64,000 bases of DNA from positions 976,031 to 1,040,030 of the forward strand of contig JAESIW010000020.1 in assembly GCA_016802295.1 (NCBI GenBank), written 5' to 3'. This DNA comes from Brachionus rotundiformis (lineage: Eukaryota > Rotifera > Eurotatoria > Ploima > Brachionidae). Of this stretch, positions 34,075 to 43,974 are shown in pieces (position 1 is the first letter of the stretch; each line of letters starts with the position of its first letter). A model generated the notes under the pieces. That model was not told the origin of the DNA, made no database searches, and was given only the letters and a program-made list of their open reading frames with translations. The translations under genes and the position numbers were made by a program.

Positions 34075-35115
34075 ATGAAGTCTAAAAATTCAAATGCCAA
34101 GTCTGACCGAACTAAATCTAACAAAAAAACCTCCAAGAAATTCACCAAAAAAAATAAAAAAGATAACTTCAAGGTAATTGTCGATTTAAAAAAGACAAAT
34201 TCGAATGGCTTGAAGAAAGTGCTCGAAGATACTGCCAAAGAAGCCAAACGATTAAAACTAATACGCGATAAACGCCGCGCTAAAAAAGGACTGCCACCAA
34301 TAGATGAGAAAAAACCGGCTCAGATCGAACATCAAAAAATTTGGTTCGAAGTTGACAAAGTATTTTTGCCAGAAGCAGATGTACAAAAAAGTGAAAATGC
34401 TACCACTGTTACTAAGGCCAGGATCACTAAAGCTTTGGCCATTGACTGCGAAATGGTTGGCGTCGGTGAGGCAGGGAAAGATTCGATTTTGGCCAGAGTG
34501 AGCATTGTCAACCAGCTTGGTGAAGTTATTTATGATAAGTATGTACAGCCTACAGAGAGTGTAACTGATTACCGAACTCATGTTAGTGGTATTCGCCCAG
34601 AAGATCTCAAAAAGCACAGTGCGCATCCATTTAAGCTCATTCAAAAGGAAGTTGCCGAAATTATAGAAGGAAAAACTCTGGTAGGCCACGCTCTTCATAA
34701 TGATCTTCAAGTTTTGTTGTTAAGTCATCCGAAAAAAAAACTGAGAGATACACAAAAGTGTAAGATATTTAGGCAAAAATTTCCCTCGCTGGGAAGCTTG
34801 TCATCACTGAAGAATTTGGCCAGAACTTTGCTAGGAATTTCGATCCAAGATGGAGAGCATAATTCGGTTCAAGATGCTCAGGCTGCGATGCGAATTTATA
34901 CAACGTTTAAAAAAGAGTGGGAGCAATTTTTAAGAGATAAAAAATCAGGAAAGTTAATTAACAAGAGAGAGGGTTTGGAGGTACTAAGTCAGAAAATTGA
35001 ACTTGGTAGTCCATTAGATGATGTTAAAATAAAAGGAAGTGATAATCATAAAAAATATGTTAAAAATAAACTGAAAAAAAGATTAAATAAAAATAAATTT
35101 TTATTGAAAAATTGA
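34075..35115 (+). CDS. REXO4: RNA exonuclease 4
   Basis: An intronless 346-aa 3'-5' exonuclease of the DEDDh family, nucleolar and linked to rRNA processing (yeast Rex4). A lysine-rich N-terminus of about 120 residues would serve nuclear/nucleolar targeting. The catalytic core holds ALAIDCEMVGVGEAGKDS (Exo I: Asp, Glu), LVGHALHNDLQVLLLSHP (Exo II: Asp) and GEHNSVQDAQAAMRIY (Exo III: His, Asp), with the family segment YVQPTESVTDYRTHVSGIRP between. The C-terminus is again Lys-rich. The length is usual for the metazoan protein. Its 3' end was copied to about 31856-31905. Confidence 0.93.
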   Translation: MKSKNSNAKSDRTKSNKKTSKKFTKKNKKDNFKVIVDLKKTNSNGLKKVLEDTAKEAKRLKLIRDKRRAKKGLPPIDEKKPAQIEHQKIWFEVDKVFLPEADVQKSENATTVTKARITKALAIDCEMVGVGEAGKDSILARVSIVNQLGEVIYDKYVQPTESVTDYRTHVSGIRPEDLKKHSAHPFKLIQKEVAEIIEGKTLVGHALHNDLQVLLLSHPKKKLRDTQKCKIFRQKFPSLGSLSSLKNLARTLLGISIQDGEHNSVQDAQAAMRIYTTFKKEWEQFLRDKKSGKLINKREGLEVLSQKIELGSPLDDVKIKGSDNHKKYVKNKLKKRLNKNKFLLKN

Positions 35116-35879
35116 ATAAAAATTAAAAAATAAGAAAATGTTTTAATCGATTCTTAATTCAATGATTTTTGAAAAATTTTATTTGTTTTAATTTTTAAGT
35201 ATTCTTTATAGTATTATAGTTATTACATCACATTAAGATATAATTAAACTAAGTCATTGGTTCGGAGCAATTTTTGATGAAATGAAAATCTTTTGAAAAA
35301 AATTAGTTGGTATTTTTAAGAATGGGAGCAAGATGGAAAGCCTAGAAAATTTTTTAAAGAACACAATTATTAGATAATTCGAAATAAGGAAAACTAAATA
35401 AAAAAGTCATAAAAAATAATAATTATGAATTTAAAGATGTTTTGATAAATTTAATTTTAATCTTGGTGATTTAAATTTTTGGTCCTTTGACTTAGAGTAG
35501 ATGGTGTAGCATAAAAAAAAAACAGAAAAAATAAAAACTAATTAAAGAAAAATTATAAATTTGCCAACCATAGATATTGAGTTTCTTAATTATTAAAACA
35601 AGACGAATGAATTTAGATATCTTTTTTAAGAATTTTTTTTCTAATTCACTGTTTAGTTTTCTAAATTTAACAATTAAGAATAAAAAAAAATCAATTAAAA
35701 TTATTAAAATTGAATTTATTTTAACAATTCTTATTAAATTTCAATAAGAGGTTAAATTAACTAAATTAACTTGAGAAAATATAAATTTAAATTTAAATAA
35801 AATATTCAAATCAAAAAGGCCTTTATTAAATAAAAATCAAATTAAAACAAAATTATTTTAATTTAATACATGAGATAAT
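35116..35879. other. REXO4 downstream flank (source of a copied block)
   Basis: Non-coding and AT-rich. It contains the TTTTAATCGATTC and CAACCATAGATATTGA stretches also found at 31784-32170, and the poly(A) palindrome AAAGGCCTTT of copy G near 35815. Confidence 0.6.
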
Positions 35880-36104
35880 CTACCACAAAGCAGCAGTTGA
35901 ACCACATCCCAAGTTCAATGGAGCAGCAGCAGCAGTCAATGGAAGGTGATTCCAGTTGTTGTATGCGAGTGGAGAAGCAGTGAATGGGAGATGATTCCAG
36001 TTGTTGTAGGCGAGTGGTGAAGCGGTCAATGGAAGGTGATTCCAATGGTTCCAGGCGAGTGGAGCAGCAGCTAATGGGGCAGCCAAAGATAATCCGCAAG
36101 ACAT
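35880..36104 (-). CDS. Small Trp/Asn-rich repeat protein, copy G
   Basis: A 74-aa member with LAWNHW at the first unit and four Ala before PLNLG. TATAAATA at 36200-36193. 3' UTR of the B/E type. Head to head with copy H, which encodes the same protein. Confidence 0.75.
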   Translation of the reverse strand: MSCGLSLAAPLAAAPLAWNHWNHLPLTASPLAYNNWNHLPFTASPLAYNNWNHLPLTAAAAPLNLGCGSTAALW

Positions 36105-36521
36105 TTTTAAATGTTTTTTTGTTTGAAGGTGGTTAACTAAATTAATTAATAAATTGACTATTTGGTTGATTTTGATTTCCAAAATCTCTTACTATTTATA
36201 ATCATTTTGCTTTGTTATGTTTATATTATGCATCATTGGATGTCACTAGTTTCAATTGATTAATTCAATAAATTAAAAATCAAAACCAACATATAGAATT
36301 TTATAAATTGATCTTTTGTTGAATTTTTTATGTGGGTTTTTTTTTTTGAATATATTTAATTCAAATTAGTTTTATATAATTTTTCAACAGGCTCTCTCAA
36401 TGTAAACAAAACAAAGCAAAATGATTATAAATAGCAAGAGATTTTGGAAAATAAAATCAACCAAATAGTCAATTTATTAATTAATTTAGTTAACCACCTT
36501 CAAACAAAAAAACATTTAAAA
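36105..36521. promoter_or_regulatory. Divergent promoter of pair G/H, core inverted
   Basis: A 417 bp spacer with a TATAAATA for each gene (36200-36193 and 36426-36433). Unlike the other three pairs, the core between the inverted arms is flipped: ATGCATCATTGGATGTCACT lies next to the minus gene and the GGCTCTCTCAATG end lies next to the plus gene. Confidence 0.8.
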
Positions 36522-36746
36522 ATGTCTTGCGGATTATCTTTGGCTGCCCCATTAGCTGCTGCTCCACTCGCCTGGAACCATTGGAATCACCTTCCATTGA
36601 CCGCTTCACCACTCGCCTACAACAACTGGAATCATCTCCCATTCACTGCTTCTCCACTCGCATACAACAACTGGAATCACCTTCCATTGACTGCTGCTGC
36701 TGCTCCATTGAACTTGGGATGTGGTTCAACTGCTGCTTTGTGGTAG
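36522..36746 (+). CDS. Small Trp/Asn-rich repeat protein, copy H
   Basis: A 74-aa member, the same protein as copy G. It ends in a C/F-like 3' UTR (ATGATTTATTTTACTTTAC) with TCAAATAAAGGCCTTT as the poly(A) region. Confidence 0.75.
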   Translation: MSCGLSLAAPLAAAPLAWNHWNHLPLTASPLAYNNWNHLPFTASPLAYNNWNHLPLTAAAAPLNLGCGSTAALW

Positions 36747-37158
36747 ATCATTAAATATGATTTATTTTACTTTACAGATTAGTTTTATTCTTATATCTTT
36801 TTTTTTCAAATAAAGGCCTTTAAATTTTAAAGTATTTTTTTTGATTTTCAATTAATAATGTTTGTTTTACTTATTTAAAATTAGCTTTCGAAAATTTCCT
36901 TTTTAAAATAGAAATAGTACTCTTTAAATTTATATTTAACTAATTATTTATTTTTATTCATATTTAAAGTTTAAATTTATCAAAACAAAAAATTTTCTTT
37001 TTTATTCAATCAATTTAAAATACTAAATTTAATTTTTAATCATCAGAAGACAAAGTTTTCTAGTCAATTTTAAATAAATAAGTATTCTTAATAATTAATC
37101 TTATTTTATTAACAAAAAAAAAATCCACTTTTTGTTCTAATTCTTTACATTTTATTTT
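36747..37158. other. Tail-to-tail gap, no gene seen
   Basis: AT-rich DNA between copy H (+) and the coiled-coil gene (-). Nothing else is supported. Confidence 0.5.
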
Positions 37159-40100
37159 TTATCTAAACGACCTGGGAGTATTTGAAAGTGAATTGATATC
37201 GGAAGTCATATTTAAGATGTAATTATTGGCCTCGTTTTTCGAAGACAAAGCATATTTGTTAACATTGCCAGTATTATAATTTATATCCCAGCAACTTGTA
37301 TTCATGTCTGTCCATATTTTGTTCGTTTGGTCAATATTTTCAACCGAATTGAAATTTTTTTTCTTATTTACTAACAAAACAGGTGGTGAATTTGACTTTA
37401 CAGGTGGTAGATGTGCAGAGGAATTGTTTGAAAGAGGACTCAAATCAAATATATCAGTAGACAATGCATTTAGCTGTAATTCTCTTCTAAGTTTGTTCTT
37501 TTCTTTGATCAAAACTTCAAGTCTGTCATTCAAATTTTCAGTTTCATCATTTAGAAGCTTTATTTTACAATTCAACTGAGCATTTTGTCGGCGCAGGTCG
37601 CGTATCTTGGAGTCTCGGTCAGCAAGGGAAGTGACCAAATTGTTTCTTTCTTCTACTAAAAGATGGTAAGAAGAGTTTTCTTGGTTATTGGAGATCTTAT
37701 TTTGAGCATTGGCCAACATATCTTTGTACTTAGACCTCTCTTTCTGCAAATAGTCCCACAATCGTTCAATTTTATTTTTTTGTTTAGTCTTCCTTAGCTC
37801 ATACTTTTGCATTAATAAATCAAATTTTTTGCTGTAATCGGAACACTTGACCTCCGAATATTCCAATTTTTTCCTCATTTCATTTAGCTGTTCCTGTAAA
37901 GAGGTATTTTTTTCCAATTCTGTATGACTTTTGTCCGAAATAAGATCCAATCTGGATTTGTATCCAGTGAGTTGGTTCCTATAGTCGATGTTTTCGTGTT
38001 TCAGCTCGGCATTTTCGTCATGCAAAAGGGTTAATTTCTGCTTGAGCTTTTTTGTTTCTTCCTTCAGCTCGTCTTGTTTGGATTCCAGTTTTTCGCGACG
38101 GGCTTTCTCGGTGTCCAGATCATTTTTCAGATTTTTCAATTCTTCCAATTTTTGGTTATAACCAGATTTAAAATGAGTCAGTTCGTTTACAAGTCCATTT
38201 GATTTAATTAGCTCGTGCTTAGACTGGTTCAAAAGATTCTTCAACTCACTTATTTCCATTTCGTGTTTGCTGTTTGTTTCCAAAACTTTGGATAAAGTTT
38301 CGCGCTCTTCATCCAATTCGCTAATTAAATGGTCGAATTTGGATTGTAAATTTTCAAGCTAAAATATTTTTAAATTAGACATTTTTGTCATAAAATTTAT
38401 ACTTAAAAAAGATTTAATTAAATTTTTTCATTAAATAATTTCAAAGTTTAAGTTGTTAAATATTAATTAAATTTTTGTTTTTTTTTTAATAAATCATTTT
38501 CATTTAGATTTTTTTAAATCCAAATATTTAATGAAAAAAATTTGCTTAGATTGTTTGAAAATGGTTTTCTATTTTTTATGATACGGTTTGAAAAATTAAA
38601 AAAAAACTTAAAATTGGTTTACAAAAAAAGATAATAACTAAAACGAATATTATTTTAGAATTTAAACTTCGGCATAGATATAAACCTTGTCAAGTCATCT
38701 TTTAATTGTGTAGCTTTATTAAGTAATTTAACTGGCTACCGAAGTGAGTCTTTGTCAAGCAAAAAATTTAAAAAATATTATCTTAAAAGATGAAAAAATT
38801 GTTTGTCTTATTTGTTCAAAATTAATAAAATTTTATCTTTTTTTAAAACATATATCTCTTTGACCAAGTTTAATCAAAAATGGTAAGCGGAATTTTTTTT
38901 TGTAATTTAAAGAATATTTGCCTCAGTTATGCTTATAATTATGAACTAATTATTATACAAAATTTTAGAAAATATTTCTATCTATTCATTATTTTTTTAT
39001 TTTTGATAAATAAAAAGACTATTTATTTGTTTTTCATCTAATTTTTTGATTTGATTGCATCACTAATTTTACAGATATTATAAATTATTTTTCTAAATTT
39101 TCCTAACAAATATTATTGGTGTTTAATTTTCTAATACTTAATAAATTGTATGTTCAAAATGAACCAATATTGAATAGTTATTTGTCATATAACTTTCTAT
39201 TGTCTTGAATAATTAAACAGCAAAACTTATCAAAATACATTTTACCTTATTTGGCATTTTATGAAAGTATCCTTCCACAAATCAACTCTAACACAATGCT
39301 TTAAAGAAATAGAAGTAAGTTTTAATATAAGAGAAAATACAGTAGACGGTTTTTTGCATAATAATGGAATCACTAATTTACATGGTACAGAAATTTTATG
39401 TGAGGAAGATTCCGATTTTATTAAAATATACGATCAAAACAAAAAAGCAATTTTAAAAAGGCACAAAAAGAAAGTATTAACTTACGAAGATGTATATTTT
39501 AAAAAAGAAAAAATTGACATATTTAACTCAAAAGTCAAACAAATGAATGCTCACAATTCAAAAATATTATTGTTTAGTTTAGATGAATTAAAAGTGGTAA
39601 GCGAGATGATCAATTACAATTTCAAGGAAAATCATTTGATACCAATTGAAGATAAATATTCAAAAGGAATTTATGAACAGTATACATTAAGGACAATGGA
39701 CATCGTATTAAGGACAAAAATGATTCATTTTATTTACTTTTGTAATAAGCTCATGTTTATTCATTCTGATTAAATGTTTTCTATTAAAAGCCAATAAAAG
39801 AAATATCAATTTAGTAAGAACAAGAACCGAAAACTGCAATAATGAACTGGATTCGCTGGATTCAATTGATATCCGATTAAGAGAGATTATGTGATTATCG
39901 AGACGATTTTAACGTTTTAAAGAGGGAGTCATATAGCTATCTGATGTCTTGAATAATTAATCAGTAGAATTTTACCTTATTTGACATTTTTTGAAAGTAT
40001 TCTTACTCCTTTTAAGAATCTTGTCAATATTCTATGAAAAAGCTTAAGATGTGATAAAATTCTTAAATTTTGAAAACTTTTTTGCATTGAAAAATAACTG

Positions 40101-43100
40101 GAATATTTGAACATGTGTTCCTATTGAGTATTTCAGAGGCTATGTTTTTAAACATATACTTACAATAGCAGTTATTCCAGTATAATTTTTTGATCTAGTA
40201 TTTGGTCAAAAACCAGATAGAAAAAAATACCAAAGCTTGAAATGTAACACAAAATTATTAAGCTTTTAATTTTGAAAATTTTCAAACTCAAATAAATTAG
40301 AATTTCTATATTAAGCTTAAATCTTAAACCAAATTAGAATTTCAAAATTGCTACTTGTAATAATCATTTACTAAAATTAGTGATAAAACCAGAGATTTAA
40401 GTGATTGAAACTTAACACACCAAATGAAAATATTACCTCTTTGGCTTTTAATTCCAATTTCGAATTGTGGAGTTCAATTTTACTAATTGTACCATTTAAG
40501 TCTTCAATTTTTTTTATATTCTTTTGAAAATTTTAGCTATAAAAAAAATCAACATTTTCTGAAAATTTACTCTTTCATTTGTATTTTCCAAATTTTTTAT
40601 GCTATCAATAAGTCTACTCTTCTCCATTTTTTCCTGTTCCAACTTCAAGTTTAATTCATTTTTCTCATTTTCCAACTTAATAGCCAAATCGTTCTTTTCG
40701 CTGAAAATCTTGCTCTGCTCCAAATTGGACATATTGACCATTTCCAACTCGAAACTAGCCTTGTTGTATTTTTCTTGTAAACCCAAATAGTCTTGCATCA
40801 TTTTAGAATTTTGCTGCTCATTTTGATTCAGTATAAATTTTATCTCCTTATTCAAGCTCTCTATTTCGAGCTTGAAATTAAATTTCTCCTCTTCATAGAT
40901 ATTTATTTTATCATTTAAATTTTTAATTTCTGTTTCGAGTGCGTCTATGCGCTCCTCAAAAGATTTGCGTTCATTTTCGGAATTTTCTTTCAAAGTTCTA
41001 TTATCTTTTTGCAAAATTTCAATGCTTGACTCCTGATTCTTCACATTAGTTTCTAATTCTAGAATTTTATCATTTTTGGTCTTTAAATTTTCATCCAACT
41101 TAACCAATTGATCTTTGAGATTTTTTTTCTCATCTTCATGTCCAACTATGCTCTCATTTTGTTGCTTTACCAAATTTAAAGAGTCCTTATAAGCGATGTC
41201 CAAGTTACTAAGCTGGGACCATAAATTATCATTCCTATGCAGCAATTCCTTGAGGCGTTCTTCGCCCAATTCAATGCTTTTTTGATGCTCTTCTTTTTCA
41301 TGGTCCAAATCGTTCTCCAGATTGATTAATTTTTTCTGTAATATTAAAATGTCGTCTTTGGTTGTCTCATTTTGTTCATATTTTTTGATAAATTCTTTCA
41401 TTTCGTCATCTTTCAAGGCTATCTGTGACTTGAGCTCATTGTATTGGCTTATCTTGTCATTCAACTTAGTTTGAGTCTTTTCCAAATCAAGCAAGAGCTT
41501 TTCGTTTTCACCTCGTATCCATTCGAGCTCCAACTTGGGAGTTTTTATGCTTTTCTCTTCGCTTTTAACTGGCTGAATGGTGGTAGGTTGGACCCGTGGT
41601 GAGCTTAACTTATCATTGAGTAACTTTTCATGCTGCTTAAGACAATTGCTAAGTTTGTCATACTCTTTTTTCAAGTGTTCATAATTTAATTTGTACTGGA
41701 CCAATTCATCAAGTTCATTGTTTAAATTTTCTATTTCTGCCTGGTAATTTTTGCTTTCCTCCTTATGGTTCTTTGTTTCGGACTCGAAAATGCCAATCTC
41801 GTCATAAAGCTTCTCTAGTTCGGATCTCAAATTTTGGTTATCTTGTTTCAGTTTGGTGTTTTCTAGTTTTAAATTGTCGTCATTGCTCGAAACAGCATTC
41901 GATTCATCTTCCTGAATTTTTTTCCTCAAGTCATTTACTTGCTTTCTTAAGACCTCTATCTCGCTTTGGTGAGAATTGAACTCTTCGAGCTCCTGAGAAA
42001 ATGGAACTGTGTTTTTCAAAGCTGATAGTTCATCCAGCAAGCGATGTCGATCGGCTAGTATTACGGCTATTTTTTCATGAGTTGGTGCACCAACTATTTT
42101 TCCAAAGCCTTCTAAAATCAGCATTTCGATGGTAGCTTCGGAAAGATCCTCAGATGTATCCGAGCTAGAAATGTCATGTGGTGTTGCTTGATTTTTTAGA
42201 CACACTTCCAACTCATACTGGGTGTTCTCAAGCTCGCTTTCCAAGGTTTTTATCTTCGATTTTAGTTGATTGTTCAAGTTTTCTCGCTCTTCAATAAGCA
42301 GCTTTACTTTTAGAATTGTATCTTGTAGCTGATAAAAAGTATATTTTAAAATTAGGTAACATAATTTGAATCTGGCACTTGGAAAACTCAAATATTATTG
42401 GCAAAAGTAGGATTTTTTTTACCATTTTAATATTTATTATTGCTGTCTAAATTTAGACCACTATTTTTTATATCTTTATTTAATAAAACTTAATAAAATT
42501 AAATTTAGTCTTAAAAATTTATTTGAAAAATTGTTCTTATTAATAAACCAACTTTCTCCATCAACTTGGTGGTGTCCAAGTTTCTATAAATTACGTGATA
42601 ATTAGATTTTACGCTCAGTTGAAAAATTGAAAGAAAATGATGACCACGAAAAAGGCACATTTTTAATCTCTAATTAAACTTTAATAAATTAAGTTTAGTG
42701 GATCTCTAAATATTTTAAATTCAAAAATCATCTGATACATGCTATTATTAAAACTAAAGCATGGATATTAAAGCTTCGATTGAGTGTCTGAGATGAAAAA
42801 ATTACGAAGCTTGGTAAAAAATTGGTAAAAAAAGTGTTACAACTAAGATCAGAAGTCAGATAATTGGTATCATAAAAGATAAGACTAAAAATACTAGCTA
42901 AAATGCTAAATTAGTGGGAGTATAAGAAAAAGTGAACCATCCGAAAAAATTATGATGCCCATGGGACCACAAAGGAATCAACAAGGCCTGAGTGACCAAG
43001 AAGGCTCACTTATGGGGACCAGAATAATTTATCTATACAAGTAAGAAAAAATCTCACAATAAGTAATAAGAAGTTGGTTACTGAGTTTAAGTCTAAGTAA

Positions 43101-43974
43101 GTAAGTAGAGAAACAGTGAGGAGATTTATAATTAGTAAATAAAATTTAATTTTAGCACATTTTTTATTTATTAAGTAATCCATCTATTTGATATTTAATT
43201 TGTTTTTGTTTTTACTTTTTTTTATTTATTGATTTTTAAGTCGGTGATAGATAACTGAAGAATCAATTTTATAAAATTTTATCGAAAATAATTTAGAACA
43301 TACATCTAGATAAGATAGTAAAAAATTTCATACTAACAATACTATTTTCATAGCTATTAATTTAAGTATTCATAAAAAATGAACTCACAATATTTATAAA
43401 CCACTAACTGATAGGACTAAATGATAAGATTATTTTATTCATCTTAAAATTTTTAATGAAAGACTAATAAATCTTAATGCTAATTTTGACTTCAATTAGT
43501 CTAATTAATTTTTTAAAATACTTTAAAATGAGCAATTAATATAATTGATGGAGCTTATGGTTTATTTTTAATTTAAAATTTAGTGAATTAGATTAATTTT
43601 AATTTTGTTTAAAAAAATACTTAATATAAAATTTATGTCAAAACTTGATTACTTTTTAAAATTAGACCATACACAAATTATCTTGAAGAACTAAATTAAA
43701 AAACCAATTTCGTTAAATGCCAATAAATTGAAATAAAATACTTCCTTCATTTGATTAAAGTTATAAAATAAAAATTGATTACCTGAGATATTTCTTCCTT
43801 GTGCTCGTGGTCAAACCGCTTAATGTCCTCAATTTTGGCAAAATACTTGCGCTCCAAATCGACAAATAAATTGAAGAAATAAGTAAGCTTAACATGTTCA
43901 GATTCTCTCAAAAATTCAGCATCCAAACTCAAGCGTTCTAGTTCTTGTTCGAGAAAATTATCTATCAGGTCCAT
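37159..43974 (-). CDS. Long coiled-coil protein, family not recognised
   Basis: I read four exons: 43974-43783, 42328-40571, 40520-40437 and 38358-37159, all phase 0, giving 1077 aa. It starts MDLIDNFLEQELERLSLD. Apart from a short non-coil patch near the start of exon 2 (EATIEMLILEGFGKIVGAPT) and a polar, Ser/Asn-rich tail of about 110 residues, nearly all of it is heptad-patterned Glu/Lys/Leu coiled coil. There is no motor, membrane or calponin domain. Such proteins usually act as centrosome, cilium, Golgi or cytoskeleton scaffolds; I cannot say which. Introns 1 (1.45 kb) and 3 (2.1 kb) are long for this window, and the latter holds an opposite-strand open frame (39261-39773). Confidence 0.8.
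39261..39773 (+). CDS. Nested 170-aa ORF of unknown origin
   Basis: A single open frame within the third intron of the coiled-coil gene, on the other strand. It starts MKVSFHKSTLTQCFKEIEVS and has an acidic then basic middle (EILCEEDSDFIKIYDQN, KRHKKKVLTYEDVYFKKEK). I do not recognise it. A stretch of about 100 bp before it (about 39175-39275) recurs in the same direction after it (about 39925-40010; for example ACCTTATTTG.CATTTT.TGAAAGTAT). This suggests that the ORF lies in an inserted or duplicated segment. It may be an expressed nested gene or a fragment of a mobile element. Confidence 0.4.
   Translation: MKVSFHKSTLTQCFKEIEVSFNIRENTVDGFLHNNGITNLHGTEILCEEDSDFIKIYDQNKKAILKRHKKKVLTYEDVYFKKEKIDIFNSKVKQMNAHNSKILLFSLDELKVVSEMINYNFKENHLIPIEDKYSKGIYEQYTLRTMDIVLRTKMIHFIYFCNKLMFIHSD

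Noticed and set aside
42590..43120. Tc1-like HTH remnant in intron 1 of the coiled-coil gene (VSRETVRRFI-like reading)
   Set aside because: A ten-residue resemblance with stops on both sides is too weak to annotate.
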